Shown here in pieces: positions 1 to 10,923 of a DNA stretch of 64,000 nucleotides. Source of the DNA: Aquipseudomonas alcaligenes MRY13-0052 (lineage in GTDB: Bacteria; Pseudomonadota; Gammaproteobacteria; Pseudomonadales; Pseudomonadaceae); the NCBI GenBank assembly GCA_000474255.1, contig BATO01000011.1:55728-119727 (forward strand). The letters run 5' to 3'. Below the pieces are notes generated by a model. The model saw only the letters and a list, made by a program, of their open reading frames with translations. It was not told where the DNA came from and made no database searches. The position numbers and the translations under genes are program-made. The first letter of the stretch is position 1, and each line of letters begins with the position of its first letter.

Positions 1-130
1 TTCGGGCATTTCTATTTTCAGGTAATGGCGACTGAGGGTTAGCATCCGCTCACCCTAATGCGAACAGGTGCCCCGGACCCGAGCCGGGAACCTGTGCAAC
101 CGATAAGAACAAAGCAGTCAAGGAATCGCC

Positions 131-1375
131 ATGTCCAGCAGCGCCCCTCTCACCCGCGATGATTTCGTGCGCCTCGACAACGAGGACGGAATGGGTCAAT
201 TCCGCGCCCGTTTCGACCTGCCGCCCAACGAGATCTACCTCGACGGCAACTCCCTCGGCGCGATGCCGGCCCACGTCCCGGCGCGCATCGACACGGTGAT
301 GCGCAAGGAATGGGCCCATGGCCTGATCCGCTCCTGGAACGATGCCGACTGGTACCCGGCCCCGCAGCGCACCGGCGGCAAGATCGCCCGCCTGATCGGC
401 GCCCAGGCCCACGAAGTGATAGTGGCCGACTCCACCTCCATCAACCTGTTCAAGGTGCTGGTCGCCGCCACCCGCATGCAGCCCTCGCGCAAGGTGATCC
501 TGGCCGAGCGCGGCAACTTCCCCACCGACGTCTACATCGCTGATGGCGTGGCCGAGCTGACCGGCTGCGAGCTGCGCTGCGTGGAGCCGGACGCGGTGCT
601 CGATGCCCTCGACGAGAGCGTGGCGATCCTCTCCCTGACCCACGTGAACTTCAAATCCGGCCGCCGCTACGACATGGCCGCCATCACCGCCCGTGCCCAT
701 GAAGTCGGCGCCCTGGTGGTGTGGGACCTGTGCCACTCCGCCGGCGCCATGCCCATCGAGCTGAACGGCGCCAACGCCGACTTCGCCGTGGGTTGCGGCT
801 ACAAATACCTCAATGGTGGCCCCGGCGCGCCGGCCTTCGTGTTCGTCGCCGAGCGGCATATCGCCCAGGTGCGCCAGCCACTGACCGGCTGGCACGGCCA
901 CGCCAAGCCCTTCGACTTCAGCCACGACTACGCGCCCCACGCCACCATCGACCGCATGCTGGTGGGCACCGCTCCGCAGCTCGGCGTGCTGGCCCTGGAG
1001 GCGGCGCTGGAGGTGTTCGAAGACGTCGACATGCAGGCCCTGCGCACCAAGAGCGTGGCCCTGTGCGATCTGTTCATCCAGCTCTGCGACCAGGAGCTGC
1101 AAGGCCTGGGCATCGAGTTGCGCACCCCGCGCGACGCCGAGCAGCGCGGCAGCCAGGTGTCCCTGGCCCACGCCGACGCCTACCCGGTGATGCAGGCGCT
1201 GATCGCCCGCGGCATCGTCGGCGACTTCCGCGCGCCGGACATCCTGCGCTTCGGCTTCACCCCCCTCTACACGCGCTACCAGGACGTCTGGGAATGCGTG
1301 GCGGCACTGCGTGAAATCCTCGAACGAAAAGAATGGGACCGCCCGGAGTTCCTGGCCCGTAAATCGGTGACCTGA
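131..1375 (+). CDS. kynU: Kynureninase
   Basis: PLP-dependent hydrolase that cleaves kynurenine to anthranilate plus alanine; the family also accepts 3-hydroxykynurenine, giving 3-hydroxyanthranilate. The 414-aa length is normal for bacterial KynU. The PLP lysine is K225 in the GCGYKYLNGG motif, and the N-terminal LDGNSLG segment is typical of the family. The ATG at 131 follows an AAGGA-like ribosome site. The 130 bases upstream hold only a weak AGGGT/ACCCT inverted repeat (35-39, 52-56). The permease follows after 32 bases, so the two are probably co-transcribed. KynA and KynB are not in the window and may lie to the left. Recognised with high confidence from sequence; the link to the nearby 3-hydroxyanthranilate operon is inference. 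Confidence 0.96.
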   Translation: MSSSAPLTRDDFVRLDNEDGMGQFRARFDLPPNEIYLDGNSLGAMPAHVPARIDTVMRKEWAHGLIRSWNDADWYPAPQRTGGKIARLIGAQAHEVIVADSTSINLFKVLVAATRMQPSRKVILAERGNFPTDVYIADGVAELTGCELRCVEPDAVLDALDESVAILSLTHVNFKSGRRYDMAAITARAHEVGALVVWDLCHSAGAMPIELNGANADFAVGCGYKYLNGGPGAPAFVFVAERHIAQVRQPLTGWHGHAKPFDFSHDYAPHATIDRMLVGTAPQLGVLALEAALEVFEDVDMQALRTKSVALCDLFIQLCDQELQGLGIELRTPRDAEQRGSQVSLAHADAYPVMQALIARGIVGDFRAPDILRFGFTPLYTRYQDVWECVAALREILERKEWDRPEFLARKSVT

Positions 1376-1407
1376 GCCCCCCCGCCAAACCCTGGAGCAA
1401 GAATGCG

Positions 1408-2823
1408 ATGACAAAAACAACAAGCTCATTCGAACAATTGGTAGACCGGGAAAAAGGCCTCAAGCAGAGCCTCACCAGCGGGCAGCTGTCGATGATCGCC
1501 ATCGGTGGCGCCATCGGCACCGGCCTGTTCCTCGGCAGTGGTTTCGCCATCGGCTTCGCCGGGCCCAGCGTGCTGGTCAGCTACGGTATCGGTGCGTTGA
1601 TCGCCCTGCTGCTGATGGGCTGCCTGGCGGAAATGACCGTGCGCCACCCCACCTCGGGCTCGTTCGGTTCCTTCGCCGAGTTCTACGTGTCACCCGGCTT
1701 CGGCTTCGCCATCCGCTACGCCTACTGGTCGTCCATCGTGTTTGCGGTGGGCACCGAGATCACCGCTGCGGCCATGTACATGAAGTACTGGTACCCCGAG
1801 GTGCCGGGCGGCTACTGGATGGTGGCCTTCTCGGTGGCGCTGATCCTGGCCAACGCCTTCAGCGTCAAGGTGTTCGGCGCCATCGAGTACGTGTTCTCGC
1901 TGCTCAAGCTGTGCGCCATCGTGGTCTTCATCCTGCTCGGCGCCTGGGTGGTGTACGGCGCGCCGGCGGATTCCGCCATCGGCTTCGCCAACTACAGCAA
2001 CGACCGCGGCTTCTTCCCCAACGGCCTGTGGGGCACCTGGGTGGCGGTGATCGTGGCCTTCTTCAGCTACCTCAGCATCGAGATGATCGCCGTCGCCGCC
2101 GGTGAGGCGAAGGACCCGCAAAGCGCGGTGACCCGTGCCTTCCGCATCACCGTGGTACGCCTGGTGGTGTTCTACCTGCTGACCATCGCCCTGGTCCTGG
2201 CCATCGTGCCCTGGGGCCAGAACAACGGCGGCCAGAGCCCCTTCGTCACGGTGATGGAAGCCACCGGCGTGCCCTATGCGGGCGCGGTGTTCAACGCGGT
2301 GATCCTGATCGCGGCGCTGTCGGCGATGAACAGCCAGCTGTACATCACCACCCGCCTGATGTTCAGCCTGTCCCGGGCCGGCCAGGCGCCCAAGGTGTTC
2401 GGCACCCTGAGCGGCAAGGGCGTACCGCTGCCGGCGCTGCTGCTGTCCTCGGTGGGCATCGCCCTGGCCACCCTGCTGTACCTGGCGTACCCGGAGAAGG
2501 CCTTCACCCTGATGATGTCGATCGCCATGTTCGGCGCGATGTTCACCTGGGCGGGCATCTTCCTCACCCACCTGTTCTTCCGTCGCCGCCAGGGCGGCCA
2601 GCCCCTGGCGTTCAAGCTCTGGGGCTACCCCTGGACCAGCCTCGCCGGCCTGCTGCTGATGCTGGCGCTGATGGTCACCACGCTGTTCACCGAGGAGTTC
2701 GCGCCCACCCTGCTGTGCGGCCTGCCGTTCCTCGCGGTGATCCTGCTGATCTACGCCCTGCGCTTCCGGCAACGGGCGCCGCTCGAAGGCGACGCGCCCA
2801 AGCCGCTGCCGATCCAGCGTTGA
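1408..2823 (+). CDS. APC-superfamily amino-acid permease (AAT type)
   Basis: Twelve-helix inner-membrane amino-acid/proton symporter of the AAT family within the APC superfamily, 471 aa. The first helix carries the consensus GGAIGTGLFLGSG (about residues 31-43), and the conserved PTSGSFGSFAEFYVSP segment follows near residue 80. Hydrophobic helices run to about residue 455. The N-terminal tail SLTSGQLSMIAIGGAIG is typical. It lies 32 bases after kynU on the same strand, so import of tryptophan, kynurenine or another aromatic amino acid is the natural guess, but the substrate cannot be read from the sequence. Start is the ATG at 1408, preceded by GGAGCAAG. Confidence 0.9.
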   Translation: MTKTTSSFEQLVDREKGLKQSLTSGQLSMIAIGGAIGTGLFLGSGFAIGFAGPSVLVSYGIGALIALLLMGCLAEMTVRHPTSGSFGSFAEFYVSPGFGFAIRYAYWSSIVFAVGTEITAAAMYMKYWYPEVPGGYWMVAFSVALILANAFSVKVFGAIEYVFSLLKLCAIVVFILLGAWVVYGAPADSAIGFANYSNDRGFFPNGLWGTWVAVIVAFFSYLSIEMIAVAAGEAKDPQSAVTRAFRITVVRLVVFYLLTIALVLAIVPWGQNNGGQSPFVTVMEATGVPYAGAVFNAVILIAALSAMNSQLYITTRLMFSLSRAGQAPKVFGTLSGKGVPLPALLLSSVGIALATLLYLAYPEKAFTLMMSIAMFGAMFTWAGIFLTHLFFRRRQGGQPLAFKLWGYPWTSLAGLLLMLALMVTTLFTEEFAPTLLCGLPFLAVILLIYALRFRQRAPLEGDAPKPLPIQR

Positions 2824-2950
2824 TCCCCGGGCCAGGGACGGCCCGCACCCCCTGATGGCAACAGCGCCCACCCGCCGTGGGCCGGTGCCTGCGCGCGCCC
2901 CGGGATAGGGCGTGCCGCGAAGAACAACAAGAATTCACGAGGCTCGAACC

Positions 2951-4270
2951 ATGTTGCGCAGAACCCTCCCGGCATTCCTGCTGGCCGCCTGTGCCTGCCC
3001 GCTCGCCCTTGCCGCGAACGAGCCGGCGCCGGGCTTCGTTGCCGGCAGCCAGGCGACCCTGTTGCTGCGCAACTCCTACTTCAACCGCAGCAAGGAGGAT
3101 GGCCGCCGCGACGCCCGCGACTGGACCCAGGGCTTCGTCGCCCAGTACGCCTCCGGCTTCACCGCAGGCACCGTCGGTGTCGGCCTCGACGGCTTCGCCT
3201 ACCTCGGGCTGAAGCTCGATGCCCCGGCCAACAAGACCGGCACCGGCAACCTGCCCGTGCATGACGACGGCCAGCCCGCCGACGAGTACGCCAAGGCCGG
3301 CGCCGCCCTCAAGCTGCGTTACTCGCGCAGCGTGCTCAAGCTCGGCGAGCAGCGCCCCGACACCCCGGTGTTCGGCGTCAGCCACTTCCGCATCGTGCCG
3401 CAGACCGCCACCGGCATTGCCCTGGTCAGCCAGGAGATCGACGGGCTCGACCTGCAGGCCGGGCACTTCACCTCGTCCACCAGCCCGGTGACCACCAATG
3501 GCGACGGCGACCTCTGGGCGGTGATGGCGGGCGTCACCACCCCGCGCGCCGATTACCTGGGCGGCCGCTACCGGGTCGCCCCCGGCCTGGATCTGAGCCT
3601 CTACGGCGCGCGCTTCAAGGACATCTGGAACCAGTACTACGCCAGCCTCGACGGCCGCCACGCATTGCCCGGTGACCGCGAGCTGGGCCTGACGCTGACC
3701 CTCTACCGCACCACCGACAGTGGCCAGGCGCGGGCCGGCGAGATCGATAACACCACCCTGGGCGCCGCCACCTGGCTGCGCAGCGGCGCGCACCGCTGGC
3801 TGCTGGGGCTGCAACGGGTGGGCGGCGACACACCGTTCGACTACCTGGGCGTGGGCGACAACGACCGCAATGGCCGCAACGGGCGGGACCAGGGCGCCTC
3901 CATCTACCTGCCCAACGCCGCCCAGTTCGCCGACTTCAACGGCCCCAATGAGCGCTCCTGGCAGGTGCGCTACGACCTGGCGCTGGAGCGCTACGGCGTG
4001 CCCGGCCTGTCGCTGATGGCCCGCCACGTGCGCGGCTGGGGCATCGACGGCAGCCGGATTCCCGCCGGCAGCCCCTACGCCGGGCGCTACGGCACCGATG
4101 GCGAGCACCGCGAAACCAACCTGGAGCTGCGCTACGTGGTGCAGGCCGGGCCGGCCAAGGGCCTGAGCCTGCGCGCGCGTCAGGCCTGGCACCGCGCCGA
4201 CCGCGACCAGGGCTCGGGCGACCTCGACGACTTCCGCCTGATCACCGATTACCCCATCGACCTGTTCTGA
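2951..4270 (+). CDS. OprD-family outer-membrane porin
   Basis: Substrate-specific outer-membrane channel of the OprD family (439 aa), which in Pseudomonas takes up amino acids or carboxylic and aromatic acids. A signal peptide (about residues 1-22, ending ALAANE) precedes the typical LLLRNSYFNRSKEDG start of the mature protein. The rest alternates amphipathic beta strands with acidic and arginine-rich loops, as in 18-strand OprD barrels. The ATG at 2951 is preferred over an upstream in-frame ATG at 2912, because it alone begins the signal peptide and has an ACGAGG site just upstream. Its position behind kynU and the permease suggests entry of tryptophan or kynurenine metabolites; that is inference. 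Confidence 0.88.
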   Translation: MLRRTLPAFLLAACACPLALAANEPAPGFVAGSQATLLLRNSYFNRSKEDGRRDARDWTQGFVAQYASGFTAGTVGVGLDGFAYLGLKLDAPANKTGTGNLPVHDDGQPADEYAKAGAALKLRYSRSVLKLGEQRPDTPVFGVSHFRIVPQTATGIALVSQEIDGLDLQAGHFTSSTSPVTTNGDGDLWAVMAGVTTPRADYLGGRYRVAPGLDLSLYGARFKDIWNQYYASLDGRHALPGDRELGLTLTLYRTTDSGQARAGEIDNTTLGAATWLRSGAHRWLLGLQRVGGDTPFDYLGVGDNDRNGRNGRDQGASIYLPNAAQFADFNGPNERSWQVRYDLALERYGVPGLSLMARHVRGWGIDGSRIPAGSPYAGRYGTDGEHRETNLELRYVVQAGPAKGLSLRARQAWHRADRDQGSGDLDDFRLITDYPIDLF

Positions 4271-4360
4271 CCGGCCAGCACGCCTGGCCGGGGGCTTCAC
4301 CCACACCGATTTCTGCAATGGCAAGCACTGCCCAATCGGGCACAACTGACGGAGTGAATA

Positions 4361-6121
4361 ATGAAAACAAGGCTGCTCCCTTCCAAGGCTCGCGTTCCGT
4401 TCATCCAGACCGGCGTCGCGGCATCCGTGATCCTCGGCATGTTGCTGGGCTGTTATGCCCGCGCCGAGGAACACGGCCCGATCAACATCGTCGACCCCTT
4501 CGTGAAGCGGCAGACCGAGCTCTCGCCGGACAGGACCCCGCCGGAACCGGCGCCGGGCAGCTACGGCCTGGACAAGAAGACCGGCGTCTTCACCCACCCG
4601 GCGGCCACGCCCTTCTCCCACGGCGGCCAGCCCTTCGCCGGCCAGCTCGACTACTGGGACAGCAAGACCTACATCAAGAACATGAAGGTCGAGGCCTACT
4701 ACCCCATCGTGGTCGAGCCCTTCCACACCTGGCAGAACATCGTCGACTTCGACGGCAAGCGCTACCTGTACCAGTACGTGCGCCGCAGCCTGAAGATCTT
4801 CGACATCACCCATCCCAAGGACGTGAAGCTGCTGCTCACCCGTGGCGAGACCTGGGGCCCGAACGGCCCGGGCGAGGAGCAGAACCCCTACCCGGCGGAC
4901 GACATGTTCGGTGCGGCTTCCATCCAGTGGAACAAGAAGCTGGGCAAGAACATCATGGTGCAGTCCTTCGAGGTGCGTCGTTTCGGCGTGCTGGAAGACA
5001 AGTACCGCGAGCCGGACAAGGTCGAGGCCATCCGCAAGTCCAAGCACCTCAAGGGCTTCAAGGTCTACGAGATGAACGGCCCGCTGCCGGCGGACTGGAA
5101 GCTGATCGCCACCCGCACCACCGACATCGAGCACCCCAACGCGCCCATCGGCGAGCAGGAAGGCTCCGGCGTGCGTGACATCCCGGCCTACTTCGGCGGC
5201 GATGTGATGTACGTGGCCGCCGCGCCCAGCGACAAATATGCCCTCACCGAATACCCCAACGACCTGTACAACGCCGGCTACCAGTCCTGGGACATGTCCA
5301 ACCCGGCCGATCCCAAGCTGCTGGACGTGCTCACCGTACCCGGCCAGATCGTCGGCGACCCCGAGCACGAGGCCGTGTTCAAGGCCAACCCGCGCGCCGG
5401 CAACCGCGCCTCCTGGATGGGCGCGCGCATGTCGCTGTTCATCCCCAAACCGGTGGAGCAGGGCGGCAAGTACGGCTACGCGGCCATGGGCGGCATGGGC
5501 CTGTACGTGGTCGACATCACCGATTCGAAGGCGATGAAGGTGGTGGGGCACGTGGACTTCCCGGTCAGCGTGGCCGGCACCGAAGGCGACAACATCGACG
5601 TCTCCCAGGTGGAGAAGACCGGGCTGGTGTACTTCAGCGGCTACCCGCTGTCCGAGGACTGCTACGAGGCCTACAAGGACATCTACGCGGTGGACGTGAG
5701 CAACCCGGCCAAGCCCGCCATCCAGCACGTGCTGCCGCGCCCGACGCCGCCAGCCGATGCCGCCTTCACCGACTTCTGCCAGCGCAAGGGCAGCTTCGGG
5801 CCCAAGCGCACCGGCTACTACACCCAGCCCGGCGTCTCCCGCGAGGGCATCCTGCCGTACGCCTTCTACAACGCCGGCGTGCAGGTGTTCGACGTGCGTG
5901 ACCCGGCCAAGCCCACCATCGGCGCCTACTTCGTGCCGCCCTTCGACACCAAGAACGTGGCCAGCTACGCGGTCGGCAACCTGACCCACAGCGCCTACAC
6001 CGAGTACGACCGCAACCTGATCTGGGTCTTCACCAACCACGGCTTCTACGCACTGTCGACGCCGTTGCTGGGCACGCCGAGCTTCGATGCACCGAAGAAG
6101 CCCTGGCCGTCCCGGGACTGA
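4361..6121 (+). CDS. LVIVD-repeat (beta-propeller-like) exported protein
   Basis: Large 586-aa protein of unknown function. After an N-terminal hydrophobic segment (about residues 17-36, VAASVILGMLLGCYARAEE) it contains repeated units of the form V-x-D-[IV]-[ST]-[DN]-P-x-K-P, for example LKIFDITHPKD, LYVVDITDSKA, IYAVDVSNPAKP and VQVFDVRDPAKP. These resemble LVIVD repeats, which fold as propeller blades. Export to the periplasm or cell surface is likely. GLLGCYA at residues 28-34 resembles a lipobox, but a following charged region leaves lipoprotein processing uncertain. It sits between two porin genes in the kynU locus; gaps of 90 and 100 bases allow co-transcription. The role may be binding or scaffolding for an uptake system, but nothing in the sequence proves it. 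The start has GGAG 6 bases upstream. Confidence 0.8.
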   Translation: MKTRLLPSKARVPFIQTGVAASVILGMLLGCYARAEEHGPINIVDPFVKRQTELSPDRTPPEPAPGSYGLDKKTGVFTHPAATPFSHGGQPFAGQLDYWDSKTYIKNMKVEAYYPIVVEPFHTWQNIVDFDGKRYLYQYVRRSLKIFDITHPKDVKLLLTRGETWGPNGPGEEQNPYPADDMFGAASIQWNKKLGKNIMVQSFEVRRFGVLEDKYREPDKVEAIRKSKHLKGFKVYEMNGPLPADWKLIATRTTDIEHPNAPIGEQEGSGVRDIPAYFGGDVMYVAAAPSDKYALTEYPNDLYNAGYQSWDMSNPADPKLLDVLTVPGQIVGDPEHEAVFKANPRAGNRASWMGARMSLFIPKPVEQGGKYGYAAMGGMGLYVVDITDSKAMKVVGHVDFPVSVAGTEGDNIDVSQVEKTGLVYFSGYPLSEDCYEAYKDIYAVDVSNPAKPAIQHVLPRPTPPADAAFTDFCQRKGSFGPKRTGYYTQPGVSREGILPYAFYNAGVQVFDVRDPAKPTIGAYFVPPFDTKNVASYAVGNLTHSAYTEYDRNLIWVFTNHGFYALSTPLLGTPSFDAPKKPWPSRD

Positions 6122-6221
6122 CCCTGCGGCTCCATAACAACAAAACCCAATAAGAAAAATAGAGCGCGCGGCGGCGGGGAGATGGCCGCCGCGTGCTCAC
6201 CCTGTTCGATCGGAGCAACCC

Positions 6222-7247
6222 ATGCGCAAACTTCTACTCGCACTTCCGCTTGTGAGCGGGCACGCCTTCGCGGGAATCGAGATATCCGGGATCATCGACG
6301 TCACCTACGAGGTGGCCACGTCAGGGGGGGACACCGTGGAACGGGTCACCGGTGCCGGTCTCAGCGCCAACCGCATCCAGTTCAAGGCGGACCAGGCGCT
6401 CACCGACGACCTCTCGGTGAAGGGCGTCTACGAGGCGATGTACAACCCCCATTCCGATGACGACATGGGCAAGCGCGAAGCCTATGCCCAGATCATCTCC
6501 AAGCGCTGGGGCACCCTCAGCGCCGGGCGCCAGGACACCCCCTCGGCCAACGCCTACGGCTACGCCGACCCGCTGTTCGGCAACGAATACAGCCTGATCA
6601 ACAACGTCAGCGTGTTCTATGCGCCCTGGCGTGAAGACCGCTCGCTGATGTACATCAGCCCGCGCATCGAGGGCTTCGAGTTCCGCGGCATGGCCACCCA
6701 GGGCGAGAAGGACGGCAGCCGCGACGGCCGCGTCTACAGCGTGGCGCTGGACTACTGGGCCGACAGCCCCTGGTACTTCTCCGGCGCCCTGGACCGCAAG
6801 TACCAGCGCAACCTCTGGGACAAGGACAGCATGGAGTACGCCACCGACCTCTACCTGACGGCGGTGTACAGCATGGGCAAGACCGACCTGACCGCCGTCT
6901 ACCACCGCTACACCGGCTACTACGCCTACGCGCCCTGGGTGGATTTCGAATCCAACGGCAGCGACCTGCAGCTGGGCCTGCGGCACAACTTCGGCAACAA
7001 GCACAACGTCGCCGTCAGCCTGATCTACAAGGACGACCGCAAGGACGAAGCCCTCAGCGACGCCGCCGGCATCAACCTCGGCTACATCTACAACTACGAC
7101 GAGAACATCGACCTCTACGGCGTCTACGCCTACATCCACCACAAACGTGATTCGGATGTGCGCTACCCCATCAGCTGGAACCTGGAAAGCCCGCTTTCCG
7201 ACGAAAACCCCGAAGGCATGCAGCTCGGCGTGCGCTTCAAGTTCTAG
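6222..7247 (+). CDS. General (OmpC-like) outer-membrane porin
   Basis: Outer-membrane beta-barrel porin of 341 aa. An 18-residue signal peptide ends in GHAFA. The mature protein starts with GIEISGIIDVTYE and ends in MQLGVRFKF with a C-terminal phenylalanine, as BAM-inserted barrels do. The SAGRQDTPSANAYGYADPLFG segment corresponds to the loop-3 region of Gram-negative trimeric porins. It is a different family from the OprD porin at 2951. It is the last gene of the plus-strand kynU cluster and is followed 20 bases later by a strong terminator hairpin. Substrate unknown; aromatic or amino-acid metabolites are suggested only by context. Confidence 0.85.
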   Translation: MRKLLLALPLVSGHAFAGIEISGIIDVTYEVATSGGDTVERVTGAGLSANRIQFKADQALTDDLSVKGVYEAMYNPHSDDDMGKREAYAQIISKRWGTLSAGRQDTPSANAYGYADPLFGNEYSLINNVSVFYAPWREDRSLMYISPRIEGFEFRGMATQGEKDGSRDGRVYSVALDYWADSPWYFSGALDRKYQRNLWDKDSMEYATDLYLTAVYSMGKTDLTAVYHRYTGYYAYAPWVDFESNGSDLQLGLRHNFGNKHNVAVSLIYKDDRKDEALSDAAGINLGYIYNYDENIDLYGVYAYIHHKRDSDVRYPISWNLESPLSDENPEGMQLGVRFKF

Positions 7248-7266
7248 CCCACCCGCCACACCCCCA

Positions 7267-7297
7267 CCCGCGACAGGACGCTGCCGCGGGTTTTTTA
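7267..7297 (+). terminator. Rho-independent terminator after the kynU cluster
   Basis: Perfect 6-bp stem CCCGCG (7267-7272) / CGCGGG (7285-7290) followed at once by TTTTTT, 20 bases after the porin stop codon. It ends plus-strand transcription of the kynU-permease-porin cluster. Confidence 0.85.
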
Positions 7298-7337
7298 TTG
7301 CCCGCGCACAGCCCCGATCACCGTGCCGACGGTTGGC

Positions 7338-7367
7338 GCTTCGCGAGCAGAGCTCGCTCCTACGGGG
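7338..7367. repeat. REP element (GTAG hairpin, inverted orientation)
   Basis: Contains TCGCGAGC-AGA-GCTCGCTCCTAC. Read on the minus strand it is GTAG followed by a hairpin with stem GAGCGAGC. This resembles the abundant Pseudomonas REP with the CGAGCxxxGCTCG core. Confidence 0.7.
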
Positions 7368-7380
7368 TAGGTGTAGCCCT

Positions 7381-8070
7381 GTAGGTCGGGTGCAACCCGA
7401 CGTTGTGGTGCCCGGGGGCGCGCACGATGCCCGCCGGCAACGCCGATCGGTGGATGGGGGAAGCGTACGCGAGGCCGGGCCGACGGGCCGTGGTTGGTGC
7501 CTGCCGGTGATGGGTTTCGCTGCGCTCTACGTCATCCTACGGTTCGAGTTCGCGTCCGGTTCAGCCCCGGGGCTGAACGGGGTGTAGGGTGGATGACGCT
7601 CTTTTCATCCACCAGGCGATGCCGCCGGGAAACACCTGCGTTGGCAGCCCTGCGGCCTGCTTGCCGAATGAATTCGCCCCTACAGGGGCCGCGTGTCCTG
7701 TAGGTCGGGTGCAACCCGGCGTGGGTGGTGCATGGGGCATGTCCGGTGCACGTCGGTCATGCCGATGGGTGGATGGGTGAAGCGTCATCCACCCTACGCG
7801 AGGCCGGGCCGACGGGCCGGGGTTGGGGCCTGGCGGTGATGGGTTTCGCGGCGCTCAACCCAGCCTCGGGGTTGACCGGGATGTAGGGTGGATGACGCTC
7901 TTTTCATCCACCAAACGATGCTGCTGGGAGCACCGTGATGGCAGCCCTGCGGCCTGCTTGGCGAATGAATTCGACGCTACAGGGGCCGTGCGTCCGGTAG
8001 GTCGGGTGCAACCCGACGTTGTGGTGCAGGCCCTCGCGGGTTTCACCCGCCCTACGGAAACCACGCTCAC
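7381..8070. repeat. Tandem composite repeat tract between convergent operons
   Basis: About 690 bases without a gene, made of two imperfect copies and a third partial copy of a roughly 300-bp composite. GTAGGTCGGGTGCAACCCG begins at 7381, 7700 and 7997. GTAGGGTGGATGACGCTC hairpins begin at 7584 and 7883. A GCAGCCCTGCGGCCTGCTTG block followed by a CGAATGAATTCG palindrome occurs at about 7634 and 7939. Each module is a GTAG plus hairpin unit. Short reading frames here have no ribosome sites and are not credible genes. Confidence 0.8.
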
Positions 8071-8106
8071 AAAAAAAGCCCTGGTCCGACGGTGTGGACC
8101 AGGGCT
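8071..8106 (-). terminator. Terminator of the 3-hydroxyanthranilate operon
   Basis: Perfect 11-bp stem AGCCCTGGTCC (8077-8087) / GGACCAGGGCT (8096-8106). On the minus strand a run of seven T follows it. It lies 28 bases beyond the stop codon of the last operon gene (8135). Confidence 0.92.
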
Positions 8107-8134
8107 TGAGTAAGGAGGCGTGATGAAGGGGGTA

Positions 8135-10122
<1,988 letters not shown>

Positions 10123-10126
<4 letters not shown>

Positions 10127-10923
10127 GCTCGGGTTCCTTGTTGGGGCGCACGGGCGGCGCTGCAGGTGAAGCCGCATTCGCCGTAGCCGGCGATCTCCAC
10201 GCTGACGTGGGCGCCCGGGGTCAGGGCTTCGGCGGCGGTGGCGGCGCCGGCCATGATCAGGCTGCCGGCGGGCAGGGCGATTTCGGCGCGGGCCAGCAGC
10301 TGCGAGGCCTGCACCAGGCTGCGCAGCGGGTGGCCGAGGATGGCGGCGGTGGAGCCGGCCTGGACCACGCGGCCGTCGATGCGCATCAGCACGCCGGCAT
10401 TGGCCAGCCCGGCGAAGTCCCGCGACCAGGCGCCGACCACCAGGCCGGACGAGGAGCAGTTGTCGGCGACCACGTCCTCCAGGCTGAACTTGAAGGCCTG
10501 GTAGCGCGAATCGATGATCTCGATGGCCGGGGCCACGGCCTCCAGGTAGTCGGCCGCTTCCAGCTGGGTCAGCGGGCGTTCGATGGCGCGGCGGGTGACG
10601 AAGCACACCTCCGGCTCGGCGCGCGGGTGGATGAAGCGGCCCAGGTCCACCACGCCGCCGTCTTCTTCCAGCATGGCGTCGGTGAGCCAGCCCCAGATCA
10701 GGCTGTCGACGCCCATCTGGATCATCTTGGCGCGGCTGGTGAAGCCCAGCTTGACCCCGACCATGCGCTCGCCGTCGGCGTAGCGGCGGGCCATGGAGGC
10801 CCGCTGGATCAGGTAGGCCTCGTCGAGGCTGAAGGGGCTGCTGGCGCTGAACTGCGCCAGCGGCTCGGCCTGGCGGGCGGCGCGGTCGAGGGCGGTGGCG
10901 ATGCGGGCGATATCGGTGCTCAT
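10123..10923 (-). CDS. nbaG: 4-oxalocrotonate decarboxylase
   Basis: Fumarylacetoacetate-hydrolase/MhpD-like enzyme of 266 aa that decarboxylates 4-oxalocrotonate to 2-oxopent-4-enoate with a divalent metal. Family signatures are [13 protein letters not shown] near residue 55, [10 protein letters not shown] near 103 (acidic metal ligands) and [13 protein letters not shown] near 138. It is paralogous to the hydratase at 12921-13733; the two usually act as a complex that channels the unstable dienol. Both ends overlap neighbours by ATGA (10123-10126 and 10920-10923). Which paralogue is the decarboxylase is inferred from the VKLGFTS motif and nba gene order. Confidence 0.9.

Noticed and set aside
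2687..6040. Open reading frame of over 1100 codons on the minus strand opposite OprD and LVIVD genes
   Set aside because: It is the antisense shadow of two well-supported genes in GC-rich DNA; its translation is low-complexity (GVGHV/ALGRV-like) with no domain.
7381..8070. Possible CRISPR array because of repeated palindromes
   Set aside because: Repeat units differ in sequence, are not separated by uniform unique spacers, and no cas gene is near; they are REP-type modules.
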